Source of the DNA: Cyathus striatus
Taxonomy: Eukaryota; Basidiomycota; Agaricomycetes; Agaricales; Nidulariaceae
Length of the DNA stretch: 64,000 nt
Direction of reading: 5' to 3'
Assembly: GCA_025738555.1 (NCBI GenBank)
Contig: JAOVFP010000010.1
Coordinates: forward strand, 4,227,501-4,291,500
Both the position numbers and the translations under genes were made by a program. The notes beneath the pieces were generated by a model. That model had not been told where the DNA came from and did no database searches. It saw only the letters and a program-made list of their open reading frames with translations. Position 1 is the first letter of the stretch; every line of letters starts with the position of its first letter. Below, one piece after another: positions 10,800 to 24,116 of the stretch.

Positions 10800-13368
10800 T
10801 TTGAGTGGTGAGGGGTAGGGGGAGGTGATGGTTAAAAGGAAAGACTGGGTGATGTCTGATGGTGGCGGGAAGAACGTAGACTGGTCGGACCTGTTTCGGG
10901 ATAGAACTGGAGAAGAAAGAAAGGATATTAGACAAGATGATACGTATTTGAAGAAAATAATATATGCTGGTTATCAGAGGCAGTTCGTCGTCTCACATTT
11001 GTTGCCATTTTATTTTTTACTTTTCATTCACACGTGTTACGTCGGATGTCATTTCCCGAACTTCTCATCTTCATATCTCATTTATAGAACCGTTAATTTT
11101 CTCACTCAGTGCCCAGCATCCATCTCCATTTCGCAATTCAACTGTGGGGAACATAAAATAATCCTACTGATTCCAAACGAGACCGATATCTCTTGTTCAC
11201 ATGTCGACAAACTGCCCAAGCCATCTCCGTCGGGCACTCTACACGCACATACAAGCACAGACAAGCACCCACTCCCGTCCTCCTTCAATATCACAAAATA
11301 ACCAACCCAAATATAGACCTCCCACTCAAACTCTCAAGTGCTTGTTTTGGCCACAGAAGGAAACCACGGATCGAGCGAATGGGGCCTATATCCGCTAAGA
11401 AAGTCCAAGTGAAACGTTACTTGCGTCTGAGAATGCAGAACCGCAGAGCATCCTACAGCATCGTATCGATCCGCTGCCAGCACCAGCACCTCAAATTATG
11501 TATGTAGGCGTTCTGTAGGCACATTCTCCACTCTCACGACTTTTTATTCGCCCAGCAAAGACTCCAGTGCGTTCCGCCGCGATCTTTCACGGCGTGTTTT
11601 ATCTCGTGTGCACTATAATACCACCAAGCCCAACGTAAGTACTACAAACGTCCATACTCTTCAAGGGTCTAAAAATCCGTCATGTTCTCAATGCTGACCC
11701 TGACATCAAAATCAGATTAGTACCCTAGTCGCAAAAACGCTTCCTTCCATCTCCTCATGTTGTTCTGCCAATTCTTCAAGATCATTCTTCTTCCTTGTCC
11801 TGGTACCCAATTGCTGATCAGGGACTTGATCACTACCCCTGAAATCCTCATTACTCTGCAATATGTACGGAGAAACACGATAATCTGATCAAATACTTTC
11901 AAGAACACTTCATTTCGCATCCTGGTTAAAGATCTGCGGTTACTGTAAAGTTCTGCTTGTTCCCCATGCTCATACCGCTGCCGTCGCGTAATGTCAGGGT
12001 CTACGCACGTTCAAGGATAGCTGACTTATCGCGTTTCTTTCTCTTGTCTCGTGCTTTCCAATGACACGGTATTAAAAGAAGCAGAAGCAGAGAGCGGTAC
12101 TAGGCCTGGTACTGAAGCTGCGTGTACGTCTTGCACAATGAGACGCAAAATTTTCTAGGGCCGATCCTGGACTCTGGCTATCTTGCTGAACTGCTCCGCG
12201 TATGGTATATTATCAAGTTCCAATGCGTAATTACCCTTGCCTCGCGAGCTGCAACATTGCCCGAATGGCCACCGATAATACTTCGAGTGGGAAGTTCATA
12301 ATGAACTTTTGCACAGGAAGCATCTCAAGACTTCTCGTATACACGTAGATCACTCGGGATTTGTTTCTACCTCTCTCTCGCACTTTCCTGAGAACTCAAT
12401 AGACACTTCATTTCCATTCCCTGTCCGTTTGATGCATCTTGACAACTCAACAACTCGCGCTTTCTCTTAGCCTCTCTCACCCGAGGACGGTTCCTCGGCC
12501 AGTGACAGCGCAGCCGAATGCTCCAGTTCTCACTCCTCTCAAAGATGGTACACCCTCCTTCCACTATCAAAGCAACTATCTGATATGATAGCGATACCGG
12601 AACTCGGCCTCTCACTGTCCCATAGGTCGTACTTCATCTACTTCAATTCCGTGAATCTCGCGGTACACAAACCTCGATCGTGTACATTCTTCCTATATAA
12701 CCTTTGCGCAGCAAAGCTGGCTCCGAAATCTCGGGATGGCTTGGAGAAGAATAGGTGACTGGCACCGAGGATTTCCACGTGGTGGCTGTTCATGAAGTTT
12801 TATGTATGTCGTTCTCAGGAACTACCTATTTCTCAGAGTTTGTTAGGGTGAGGAGACTAGATAGGGGCTCGCGACTCGGAGACGTATAATTAACTTGTGG
12901 CTGTTCATCAGAAGTTTGTGCATGAGCCCCAGTCCACCATGAAGAGGAAATCCTAGAGCTTGAAATACGCTCACCAAGATAAGTAACATGGTATGCACGT
13001 ACTCATACAGTGCCATGTATGTGTACTACGAATATCAGTGTACTTACCTTCCCAACACCTCGTGGTGCTTACGCGTCCTGAGACTCATATTACCTTACTT
13101 CACGTCCCCATGACGCTCGCAACCATTTCTTCATACTCTCCGAAACTTTCGTGGTTCTTGATGTTCGTTGTCCACTCAAATGACACGAACAGCTGCATTA
13201 TTGTCGCACAGTGTGAAGATTGGATAAGAGTAAAAATAATCCAGCTTCCTCGGAAGTAACGTCGACGTACTTCAGGCTAGTGTTGGCTCTCATCTTATGT
13301 TGTATATCTTTCATAAAAAAAGGTAGTCATTTCCAACGAATTTCAAAACTACTAGGTCGAAAAGTTAA
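10800..13368. other. gene-poor region
   Basis: About 2.6 kb without a gene I can support. Several short open frames exist on both strands (for example minus 11717-11920), but none shows protein-like composition, splice continuity or a recognisable motif. Unspliced or non-coding transcripts cannot be excluded. Confidence 0.5.
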
Positions 13369-13448
13369 TGACAACAGTGAGATTCGAACTCACGCCCCGA
13401 AAGACCAGATCCTGATTCTGGCGCCTTAGACCGCTCGGCCATGTTGCC
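13369..13448 (-). tRNA. tRNA-Leu (anticodon CAG)
   Basis: Reverse complement folds as a complete 80-nt class II tRNA. The 7-bp acceptor stem starts GGCAACA and pairs with TGTTGTC, with discriminator A. A D-arm follows. The anticodon stem CCAGA/TCTGG encloses loop ATCAGGA, with T33 before CAG. The variable arm has 11 nt, and the T-arm is GTGAG-TTCGAAT-CTCAC. A-box (TGGCCGAGCGG) and B-box (GTTCGAATC) promoter elements are present. No intron and no encoded CCA, as expected for a nuclear eukaryotic tRNA. Confidence 0.96.
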
Positions 13449-13790
13449 TTGTGAAGATACTCAGAGGATACATTTATTAGGCCTTCCTTGATTTGCGCAA
13501 CATGATGAGTTGCTTCCACGTTACTTCGACGTGCTCATACTTAAAGTTATACTGAAAATAACAGGCATGCATATTTCTGGAGAGACGTAAAATATTATCA
13601 GACTCGTTTAAATGTGTACATGGTTCACTTACAGCGTTATAAGACAAAATGAAGCTTCCGGGTGCGATCCGAACAAGACTCGAGTGGGAGTCTACTTATT
13701 TAAAGATCATCACTGGCGTGTGGATGATGTTGACCTTGATTCTCATGAAGGACTGCATGCAATCGTCGGCCCCAACCTACTACGTCCTTT
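13449..13790. other. intergenic
   Basis: About 340 bp between the tRNA and the kinase-like gene. A short open frame at 13612-13794 has no recognisable content. Confidence 0.5.
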
Positions 13791-15000
13791 ATGACTCAAT
13801 TTGACTTCTCATCTTATATCGCGTCCATCCTATCATTATCCACTAATCAATGTAATGTCGAGGTCCTTACGGGAGGTTATACAAACCATACCGCTCGTGC
13901 GACATTCAACCTACCCGTATCTTTTCAATCCCGAACCCTGAAATCCGCGATTCTTAAGTACGCACCACCATATTTTGCCGTAGATCCTTCCCACTCTTTA
14001 TCTGTGCACCGGCAATTCATCGAAGCAAAGGCCCTTGGTATTATCAATGGTCTAGAGCCACGATATACCGATATGTCAACTGTCTTGAAGTTGTTTGATA
14101 GGATTAGCGTACCAGAGCTTATATTATTCGACGAGAAGAGTCGAGTACTCTGGATATCGGACCTTGGAAACATGAAGGCTCTGCAGGAGTACCTTTTGTC
14201 GGATGATGGAGACCATGGTCAGGTTGAAGCTATTGCAACAGACTTGGGAAAACTCCATGCAGCACTGTACCACGATACTGGGGTTCCACCCGAAGATGTA
14301 ATCAACACCGTATCCAGCGGCGAGGTTGGATCGGATATTGCGAAGTATTTGTCTGGACTTGCAAAGGAGGCCATGTCATCAAGACAAATGCCTGACGCAT
14401 TGCAACTTTCCGAGAGGATCCTACATTCGATGTTACAGGAGAATGAGGGGGATGACCGATTTGGAATGTGGGACTTCTGGCCAGGGAGTGTTCTCGTGGG
14501 TGCCATGGCTAACGTCACATTGATTGATTGGGAATACTTCAGCATCTCCTCGGCATCATCTGAATTAGGAATGTTCAGTAAGTGGACCAGCTATGATCGC
14601 TTCTGAATAACTGTAATCAATGATAACAGTTTCGCATCTTCACCTACATATTTTGAATGCAGCTACACCCGTCGAGGGTTCAAAGCGAGTGGAAATATTT
14701 ACCAATTCCATGCTCGCGGCATTCCGAAACGCTTTAAAGGAGCCCCCTTCACTAAGCTTTCAAAGGAGATTATTGGTTTCCTATGGACGGGAGCTGGTGA
14801 ATGGTGTCGGGTTTTATCCGCAGAGATTCAGAGATGAGGCTTCTAGACAACGAGTGGTGGAAGTAGGGGCAATCAGTTTACGTGCTGCTGGAGCGAGTGA
14901 TGCTGAAACAGACTTGTCTCTTCTTGCAGCTGAGCACAAAGGAATAACCAGAGATACAATGAACGTTATTAGCAGAGCGTTTACCATTTTGTGCCAGTAA
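13791..15000 (+). CDS. APH/choline-kinase-fold protein, catalytic loop degenerate
   Basis: Aminoglycoside-phosphotransferase-like (kinase-fold) protein of the kind common in fungi. Start MTQFDFSSYIASIL; the N-lobe has the glycine-containing strand VEVLTGGYTNHTARATF and the lysine strand SAILKYAPPY. ARG-type features follow (VLWISDLGNMKALQEYL, LGKLHAALY). The catalytic loop reads MWDFWPGSVLV and the metal-binding strand VTLIDWEYF. One intron (ATG TTC A|gtaagt ... aacag|TT TCG, 14579-14631) joins to SHLHLHILN and the helical C-terminal part ending AFTILCQ. Relatives usually have HGDxWPGNxLV, so here the catalytic-loop His, Gly and Asn are replaced while the Asp remains. Substrate unknown; it may bind rather than phosphorylate. 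Confidence 0.8.
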
Positions 15001-15180
15001 GCGAAACTGAGCATGTAAGTTACCACAAGGCCTAGACATCAACTAGCAATAGTTACTGAAACATCACCATGTTAAAGAAATAATGAATGAGTACCTGTAG
15101 GAATGTAGTACCAGAGCCATTGTGAGAGGGGGTGTATATATTACTGTTTCTTTGTATTACAAAAGTTATTCTGTGAAAGA

Positions 15181-16196
15181 TCATACCACGTTTCCGGTTT
15201 CCTGCTTCCAATCCACAACAGCTTCGCGTATCTTTTGTATGGCGTCCTCCGCCGTGACATTTTGTCCGAATGCATCCACAAACTTGCCCTCAGGATCCAT
15301 TAGATATACAAATATGGAATGGTCGACCAAATAATCGCCATTGGGGTCGGCATTAGGTGGGGTAGAGAAGTACACACGGTATGCTTTGCATACGCCCTTC
15401 GTCGTATCATAGTCGCCTATAAGGCCAATGTAACGTTGATGGAAATCCTCGAGATATTTAGCAACACGCGCTGGTGTGTCACGTGCAGGGTCGACCGTAA
15501 CAAAAACAGGCTGGAAGATGTTGCCGTACTCCTTCTCTGTTGGTCATTAAATACATGTATCGGGAACGAGAGAAATGCACTACCCACCAACTGTGTTCAT
15601 TATTTCGGTGACCTTGTCCATCTCTGCTGGGCAGATGTCAGGACAGTTTGTGAATCCAAAGTATACCAATGACCATTTGCCCTCGAGATCCTTTTCGGTG
15701 AAAGTTTTGCCATCATGCGTTGCCAGAGAGAAGGGACCACCAAGTTTTGGCCGACCATATGCTTTTCTGGCGCGTTCCTTCTCTGGAAAACGTTAATGCG
15801 CGTGCCAGACCAATGAATAAGGCAGGACACACCGCGTTCCTCGATCAATCTCGCCTTTTCATAGCGGAAGTAGAAGAACAATCCTGTACCGGCGGCTACG
15901 AAGAGGGCAGCCGACAGTGGTGTAAAGACCTATTGCATACGGTATGAGCTCCTCGTTAGCAGAGTCCAGAGCCTTAAATAACTCACCCCGACTGCTGCAC
16001 GGTCGCGTTCAGCCGAGTATCCTCTTCGTTGCAGCTGTTCCTTGACACCAGGCCTTCGCATGACCCGCAGAGCCTGTAAGGAATTCGCCCTTGATGACCT
16101 GCATGCTAACCCATGTACATTACAAGGAAAAGCAAGCGAGGGTTGCCACGAACGAAATTGTGGTTGGAGAGCCCGAAGGCGGGTAATGGAATGCAT
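15181..16196 (-). CDS. SCO1: mitochondrial copper chaperone Sco1
   Basis: Inner-membrane thioredoxin-fold protein that delivers copper to cytochrome c oxidase subunit 2. Exons on the minus strand give an Arg/Ser-rich presequence (RRPGVKEQLQRRGYSAERDR), a membrane helix (FTPLSAALFVAAGTGLFFYF) and then PKLGGPFSLATHDGKTFTEK. The copper motif CxxxC follows in FGFTNCPDICPAEMDK, then PVFVTVDPARDTPARV. The conserved His lies in DYLVDHSIFVYLMDPEGKFV. The end is EAVVDWKQETGNVV. Introns of about 50 bp. I chose the methionine at 16196 (MHSITRLRALQPQ), with an intron after FPCN. An in-frame methionine at 16319 would add about 40 residues. Confidence 0.93.
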
Positions 16197-16351
16197 CGGG
16201 CAAAGGAAGTATGTCACACTGTCACGCATCGCGACTTGAGCAGGCTGAACTCGACCATACTGGACCGCCGGAGATTTTCGAATCAGAACAATTGCTCGAG
16301 TAGATGTATTCCACGACATAATAAGAAATATATAACATAGCACTACTTCTA

Positions 16352-19312
16352 CTAAGTCTTACGTTTCTTTTTATGCGACTTGTCGTCCTTGGGCGCTGCG
16401 CGTATCGCACCCAAAACATCCTGTAAGCCATCATCATCCTTCTGCCTTTCCTTCTTCTTTTTAGACTTCTCGTCTTTTTCAGTTTTAGTTTTCGAAGTGG
16501 CGTCAGGCTTGGGGATATCCACATGGTCCCCTAAGGCAGCCTTTTTGACCTTTTTACCCAGAGCACTGTCAAAGAGAGCATCAATCTCGTCTTCCGGATG
16601 GGCCTTCCGCTTGCGTTTCTTGCTCTCTGACATAGGTGGTAGAGCTACAGCTTCAGATTTCGTTGGCTCTGTCGATAGAGCTTTTACCGCCTTCGAAAGT
16701 GGTTCCATAGTCGATTGGTTCTTGCGCTCTGCTTGCATACTGCGCCATTCATCGGGCTTGCGTTTCAAGAGATACATGTTAAGATTACGTGCAAAGTATT
16801 TTCCGTAGAAAGATCCGGCCAATGTAAGTTCATGGGCAAATAGTGAGCGTGCAATTTTTTCCTGTGTACTCTAGCATCAGACACATTTCGAACGCGAGAT
16901 AGGAAGGCGAATACTAACTTTAAGGTAGGTGTCAGCAAACGCCCAGCAGCGATCCCCTACACGGCTTCCTATTCGATCATCCACGAGTTCGTGATAGTGG
17001 TCTATAAAGTCCATTACGAATTGTCTCTTATTTTTGGATGAAATGGTAGGAGATTCTAGTAGGACATCGTAAACCCGTGAAGCGGAGGGGTTGTGTGCCA
17101 TTTTTATACGCTCCTCCACTGGCAACGACTTGATGCTGTTGCAAAAGTTAATTAAGGAGGAGCGTGACTATCTATAATTGCTGACCTCTCAATAATTAAC
17201 AAGTGGTGTGGGTCCGGAAGGCGAAGTAAGGACTGGAGTAGTACAGCACCCTGGACTTTCGGCTCAAGGTAACCATGAGTATTTGGTTGGCGATCACGAT
17301 GACCATTAGACTTTTCTGCTTTATTGGCGGATTTTGCGGATGCTTTCGTCGTCTTATACTCCTATGATACATATTCACAAGATGAACTGAAAAGTAAAGG
17401 AAAGAACTCGCCTGTATGGGCAACAAGGATAAAACACATGGCACGAGTAGCAGCTTGTCATCGAGAGTCGTAAGCTCGAAGCTAGAGCATACAGCCTCAA
17501 TAGAATATCAGCACGCATCCTAGTCTATATGGTCCGTAACACACACACCTCAATTATAGCATCGCCTAGCGTCTGTAAAGTTGCTGCTCTGTCAATAAAC
17601 GCTCGGATAACACCAGTCCGTGATGCCTCTGGAGTTGTGGTCAGAAGCATTTCCATGATGACAATGAACACGATTCACTTATGATTTTACCCCACGAGCC
17701 ATCCAACTCAGTGCATGCTTCAGATAACTGCTCTGCCGAAATCCTTTCGAGCGCCTTTGCAAGTACGAAATTGGCCACTGGATGTATACTCAAGCGCGGT
17801 AACTTTCCTTTGAAATAAACTGCCCATAAAACTTTGAAGGCATCTTCTGGGCAACGTAAAACGATCGTTTCCAGGAGGTGAGAAGAAGTAGTATCGCGAA
17901 GGAGAGTCCCAAGGTAATCAGACTCCTCGGGTAATGCATCAGGGTCCTCCCCTGTTACACGGTGAGCATTGGTGTGCAGTTGAAACGAGCACGACGTACG
18001 ACATAAAGCTATGATTCCAACCATTACCCGATCCATCAATGACCTGGCCTCATTCGATAGGTTTTGGTCAGCTTCAACTTCCAAAATTAACTGAACACAA
18101 CGTATTAGCGACTGTCATCATAACAACACAAAAATTACCTGCAGAGACGGGCTTGCGACCCGACTGGCCGCAAGGGCGCGGACTTCGTTGTCATCAAGTT
18201 GTTCGGCGAGCGCTTCGACGAAACGACGCGCCATCCGGGAAAATTCAGGAGGAACACTTTTGATAGGCATTTCTCTACTCTTACCCTTGCTGTCAGCGAA
18301 AACTGATTTCATGGGGCCCTGTTTCGCTTTCCACGTAGCGCTTTTTTTGGAGCGCATTGCTGAGTGGCTGCTATCTTCCGCTACCGAAAGATTAGGGCAA
18401 AGGAGGACAAGAAGGCTTCGTATAACGTGGGAAGCAAATGGATCCATAATCAATGTCGACAAAGACGGCAACAGCTCCTGCAGAGAATTCAGAAAGCAAG
18501 ATTCAAATTTTAATTCCAGATACATACCTCACATGCGTCCAACACAAGCTGGGTCACAGTTCGCAGCTCTCCCTGATCATCAGACGTCAGCACTGAAGGG
18601 AAAATTCCTTTAGTCTGGGTGGTTTCGTAAGCTAGTAGTCATAAAAAACAGTGTAAATACACGCCTCTCTTGATACAGTATCTCTGGCAATGGCAAAGAA
18701 GGTTTGGCAGACATGTGATGCAAACCGATGCATAGAAAGTGTTTTGAATCTGTATACGCGCATTCGGTAAGTGGGTTACTCGTTGTGAAAGCATTTCATT
18801 TTACTTACGAGCCAGTCAAGCTGTCAAAAAATACGCGACGAACGGTGTCATCCATGGAGTACGACATTCTCTCCAAAATGACGGAGCAGTCGGGATCGGT
18901 TGCCAGTTGCTTTTCCTTTCCGCGCATCTCTGTTAACGCAGCGCTAAAGAACATATGCCTTTCTATCTCGCACAGATTATGAACAGCTTCCTCGAAAGAA
19001 AGTGAGCAACGTACGTTCGTTTGGGTCAACATCCTCATCCACAGGCTCTTCATCCTGGCCCTCTTGCCAGTCTCGAAGTTGGACGTCTACAGTCCGGAAA
19101 TACGCCTTCAAATCGGTATCAACATATCCAAAGGGAGCTTCTGGGTTAAACTCTTCACGATCCTTCGAATTGATCATCCATGAGGGCTCTCCAATTGGCT
19201 CTAGTTCTGGTTCCGCAAGCGCTGCACTTGGGTGATCATATGAATGAGATTGAGACGCTTCTTCAGTATTTTTCTTATGCTTCTTTCCTCTTTTCCGGTT
19301 TTCTCTCGGCAT
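16352..19312 (-). CDS. NOP9: nucleolar pre-rRNA-binding protein Nop9 (Pumilio repeats)
   Basis: Pumilio-repeat RNA-binding protein of the nucleolus, required for early 18S rRNA maturation. Begins [15 protein letters not shown], a basic nucleolar tail, then [21 protein letters not shown]. Puf-type helical repeats follow: [65 protein letters not shown]. The last exon (16822 down) reads [17 protein letters not shown], then a Lys-rich tail ending SHKKKRKT. At least eight exons, with introns near 18985, 18770, 18590, 18130, 17650, 17420, 17150 and 16870. The family's conserved C-terminal '[10 protein letters not shown]' segment is intact. Sits tail-to-head with SCO1, about 150 bp from the SCO1 start codon on the same strand. 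Confidence 0.9.
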
Positions 19313-19886
19313 TATGTTCTGTTTTGGTTGGTAGGCTAGAAAATGGGTATAGTTAAAGCGAACTTAAAGTTGAAGACGAAGCAAACTTGAAGCAAGCTAA
19401 CGCACTTCACAATTTCAAGCGCTTCATCGCAAAATTGACACACGTGATTTTGATACTCTGAACTCGTGACATTGCGATTGACGCGTCTACTTAAGTTTCG
19501 AGTGTTACGCGTAGCTGCTAATAGCTATGTACTAAAATAGTGTCAAATGTAATAATACTGCCGCCCGTCCACGTCAACAATCAATGCATTGCCTATTGGC
19601 TTCTTGTTATGTTTATTGTTGTCTTCGAAGACTTAGAAGTCTGAAGACGACATCAAATCAACCTCAGTGTGGCAGTTTGTGCTAAACACTAGTACTATGT
19701 AGTACATGTAATTAAGTATGTATAAGTAACGTGCATGTAAGGTGATATGTATCCTTAAGTATCCTATGTAGATCATCCAAAAATATGTAGTCCAAATGTC
19801 CAAATGTCCAAATGAAGTCTGTCCTTGATTTCCCATAAATCCGAAACCTGATTATCAATGTCCTGTACTCGGAGATTTGGAAGCGC
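19313..19886. other. intergenic
   Basis: About 570 bp. Contains the NOP9 promoter side (19313-19450) and the 3' flank of the next gene. A triple near-repeat of aaatgtcc occurs at 19793-19815. No gene seen. Confidence 0.5.
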
Positions 19887-21406
19887 CTATCGAATATTAA
19901 TAGTGTCAATAGTAACATCTAATCCATCTATTTTGAAAAGATTGAGGCTCTCGTACACCACATCTGGTACTGACGTCATGGTGATAAGGTGAACTTTCTT
20001 TAGCTGCTTTCCAGACTCCCTGCGTGATTGTATCATTGTCAACAACGTAGCGGGGTGATAGGAGCTGCCATTGCACATGAGAGATATTTCTTGGAGTGTT
20101 GGAAGAGAGGCCGTAGATGAACGGCTGTCCAGGGCCGAAGAATTGACAGTAAGAGCTCGGAAAAAGTCATCAGTTACTGGATCATTCCGTTCCTCCGCAA
20201 AAGAGCTTCGAATGTCAAGCAACTTGACATTCGGAACGTGCTTGATACACTGCAATACGTCGTCTCTTCCAAGAGGAAGATATATTAGACCCAGTGTTTC
20301 GACGGTGTTTCCAATGTGCCGAAGAAATGACGCGAATTGGGATTGGTGAATAGGAGACCAGCTGTCCAAACCACCAATGCCATTCCATTGTACCAGCCAC
20401 TCCATTTGAAAGCTGCGTATAGACGGAAGCATAAGAAGGGTAAGGAAGTCCACCATGTGTTGCTCCGGTCTCTCACCATCGCCAGAGTTAAGTCCCCCCT
20501 GGAAGACTATTTTGAGGTCTTCTAATGCTGGCCTGTGAATACAGTCGATCTTCCTTGCATCTGCACTAAGAATGCAATCAGCGCCCAAAGTGCACGACTT
20601 CAGATTTACAGCTTCGGAGAGAATCCATAACAGATCGTCCAAAGTCAACAAATGATTGTAGTCGGGCTGTAAATCGAGGGACGTGAACTGTGACCATGGA
20701 ACACCAAGTGAATGAATGTCGAAGGGTACTTCCGGTTCCCATGGACCATTCGTTTGGAGTGTAAGAGACAGCAGGCTTGGAAACCGATGTGGCACCAATG
20801 GCTGAGCTACAGCGAGGCAAATATTGGGAACAATAATATGTGCATGTTTCCACCGATCTGAATGAGATACGAGCATCTCCATTATCCTTGCAGAGCGCAT
20901 ATCGGGCAACAGCCCGCTGGTATAGGGCTGATGAACAATCTTGAACGAAAGAGGGTATGATCTCGAACGCTTTAACCACATTTCTAGGGCTGCTAAAATG
21001 TTCATATCGTACTCGAAGGTGTTAACTGGCGATCCCTTGACCTCAATTTCGAAGGATGACCATAATCTAGGAGTCGAGGTAATCAATGCCCTCCAGCCTT
21101 TGCAAACTTTCAATAGTAGCAATGGGAATGCTTGCTTAGACAGTTTAGGGTACGCCGGTGAACAATGAACGAATATTTCAATCTGCAATTCAACTGGTAA
21201 GCTTTCAAATGTCGGAGAACCTGTAGATGGAATGTATGTGGATGAAACCTGCTAGGAGGACGTTAGAATTTGTGCAACGCGTGATGAATACTCGTGCATA
21301 CTTCATCTATCGAAAGTGAAGAATTCTTTGAGCGTTGAACATGGGATAAGTTGCACAGTCGTGATAAGGATTCCTCCAAAGCATGAATGGATCTATGAAC
21401 CGGCAT
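19887..21406 (-). CDS. F-box protein, leucine-rich C-terminal part
   Basis: Two exons give 488 residues in frame: 21302-21406 and 19887-21248, with intron GAA|gtatgc ... ctagcag|GTT. The N-terminus MPVHRSIHALEESLSRLCN leads to a typical Agaricomycete F-box (FESLPVELQIEIFVHCSP, then LLLLKVCKGWRALITSTPRLW). The rest is the usual irregular leucine-rich region (for example FPSLLSLTLQTNGPWEP and LEDLKIVFQGG) that ends LDVTIDTINIR. Such proteins form very large families in mushrooms and are presumed SCF substrate adaptors. No assigned substrate. Confidence 0.85.
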
Positions 21407-23248
21407 ACTGAAAAATAATACGATTAGCTGAGAAATCTGTAGAAATAAAAGGAGCTCACGCTAGAAAGTATGAAGAAGAACAGGAGAATAGGGCTGCACT
21501 AAAGAGGAGGGCCTCCCTTTTAAAAGGCGTCATACTACGTCCACTCCAAATAATCGTGGCGCAGTCCGTCTTCCTGGTTCCGCATACTTACTGTACAGGG
21601 AAACATAGAAGCCGTCATCTTTAGATCTTGAAGCTTCCGAAGCACCAGGTCCCACAAAGATAAAAATAGAGCACTGGACTTGTGCAACTGCGACAAGGCT
21701 CAAATAAGGCTTCGCATAATAAGGCTTTGCATACTTTTATCCTAGCTTACGTTTTACTGTACGGAACGCTAGTGACATCCCTTTGCGGATAATTAACTTC
21801 GGTTACTAATAGTCCTGCCAAAACGAGCATGCTCTGCCAGCGTGATTGGGTAGGGTTTCATACGTGTGCCCAGAACGTAAAAAACAAATACCACTGACCT
21901 ATCATTACAGAACGTATATGCAACCTGGAAACGTCATGAACCTCGTAATTCTAGTAATCATTTTTGCTGGAACTCTTGATTCATTGGATGGTCAGAACGC
22001 TGTCATAACTCGTTAACCAAATGATCTGCGATCTGTACGAAATCGCAGCCTGCAGGGCCTTAAACCCTCTGTCGTGACCTGTATATAGAAACTTAAAATA
22101 AGCATCAGGTAATTCCCTCTAAGGCTCTACGGAATACAATCGCAAGTTGAACCCGACACGGTGCAGAAGCTTCGTATGTCGAAACTTGCAAGAACTGGTG
22201 TGGCTTGGGCGCCCGAGCTCCTGCACCTAGACGACCACAGGCATATAATAAGGCAGGAAGAGACAGACATAGTATCTATGGTAATAAGAGGCGAACATGC
22301 ACGCTGACACTTATTGTCGCGAGTTTACCACACCTACGTAAAGGTAGATTCACCCTAAGATGCACACATGTTCTTCAGCATGAAAGTTTCTGATTTCATT
22401 ATTGTCCCCGAAATTGTTACGGCGGATCCTTTATCCTAGCTTCGCATTGTTCTTTAACAGGTTCACCGCCTCGCTTTCGTTAGATCTTAAATAGAGAATA
22501 GAGCTAAAGAGCGTGAATTGGGGCATGTTACTCGTACAGAAACTGCCAGGAAATACGGGAGTAGGAAATACAGTTTCAGGAGTACTTCAGAGAGTCACAT
22601 AACCGGTGTCAGGATCGAGGTATCCCATTAGCACAGTAACGTCCGAGTGCCAATATCAACTGGGACTCCCGATGTTGTGCGGCACGAAGCTAAGAATCGA
22701 ATTCGTAGGCGCCTGACTTGGTAGGCACGTGTACAGAATGTGATCATAAGTTACCAAACTCGAAAGCCTCTCTAGCGCAGCCTTTCATATCATCCACTGG
22801 TGCTTATACACTTCATTGACCTTTGAAAAAATTCGCTTCTTCTCCGCGGAGGATCTCGCGAGCATAGCATTTATATGTTTATATGCTTCGTTACTTCGTA
22901 GGTACATCAACTGCGGGTTTAACGGTGGCGACCGCATTTGATGACTCTCGCTCAACAAACATCGGGAAGACCCTGCAGGCTCCGTAGCTAAAGGGACCTC
23001 GTATGGCCAGGCGGCGCGGATGTTATCAATGCTGGGATTCTGCTTTTGTTTACGTGAGGCGGTGAGACGGTGAGGGGCGGCGGAGTTTCTGGGAAGTTTC
23101 TTAGTCTACATTCTCTCCTGAGTCATCCATCATCATCCTCAATGGAGCTATGTATGTCTCTCTTCCTAGATAATCATTAGTAACCTCTACCAGCAAGCCT
23201 CTTCATTCCAGTAAAAGTTCATGTGGCATGAATATCTGAAGTCCAGCC
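21407..23248. other. gene-poor region
   Basis: About 1.8 kb with only short, unconvincing open frames. Nothing recognisable on either strand. Confidence 0.5.
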
Positions 23249-23865
23249 TCAATCCAGACATCGTGCTTGTCGGTGGCGCATATACAATCGATACACCGTA
23301 CGCTCAGTGAACATGCTTCCATCCGCAGGAGCTCCTCGTGTTCCATTAGGCAGAATTATCCAACGTCTGTTTTGCGGAATTCCAGTCATAGATCGAAGGT
23401 CGATTCTGAACATTTTCATCCGGGCGCTGATCATACACGTTCTTCTGGCCTCCCAATCGTGAAAACATCAATATGTACTAGTCGGATTTGACTAGAATAG
23501 CTTCCACCCTCGAGGACACTGCACAATGGCGGGAAGCACCAATAGTGGGAAGATCTAGTGAAATTCACATGTAGTCTTGCAGAATTGACTCGTAAAGCTT
23601 CTACGTTCAAGAACTTTGTGTAAGGGAATGAAGAACTCCACATTTGATTTTGGAGTACGATCGACCAGAAGTCTGATACCATGATACCAATTGCACGGCT
23701 CTCCAAAAGCAACGAGTCGTAAGCTTTCCAAGGTGTAGAATAATTTCTTAAAGACAACAAATATCCTTCTGGTCCGCAGTGATGTGTTGTTTCTAATGAG
23801 CGAATCTTGTGACTTTCAGCATTCTCCTCGTTATCCCGCGTAAGCCGTGGTGTCTGGTGTACCAA
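23249..23865 (-). pseudogene. possible eroded F-box/LRR-type fragment
   Basis: Two overlapping minus-strand frames read as fragments of a leucine-rich protein (KFLNVEALRVNSARLHVNF, then SQIRLVHIDVFTIG). They resemble the C-terminal half of mushroom F-box proteins, but no F-box, start codon context or consistent splicing is found. This is a weak call based on composition only. Confidence 0.25.
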
Positions 23866-24116
23866 TGGACCAGGTGTTTTTCTCCAAGAATAGCATCTGA
23901 AATATCCAGTCCGTCATGAGCGATGGCGATGCTATAGTCCACCGAACGCTAAGATAATAAAAACCTAACATTCTCTTCGTTAGCCCGCGCAAGCCGTGGT
24001 CTCTGATGTACCAATGAACCAAGTGTTTCTCTCCGAGAATAGCTTCTGAAATATCCAGTCCGTCATAAGCGATGGCGATGATATAGTCCTCCGAACGCTG
24101 AGAGAGCCAATAAAAA
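23818..24116. repeat. tandem duplication, about 150 bp x 2
   Basis: Copy 1 (about 23818-23966) and copy 2 (about 23969-24116) share runs such as gaatagc(a/t)tctgaaatatcc, cagtccgtcat(g/a)agcgatgg and ccaatg(g/a)accaagtgttt-like text. Identity is roughly 85-90 percent by eye. No reading frame is conserved through both. Confidence 0.8.

Noticed and set aside
11717..12615. Minus-strand open frames in the gene-poor region after EMG1
   Set aside because: Short, with unbiased composition and no continuity by splicing.
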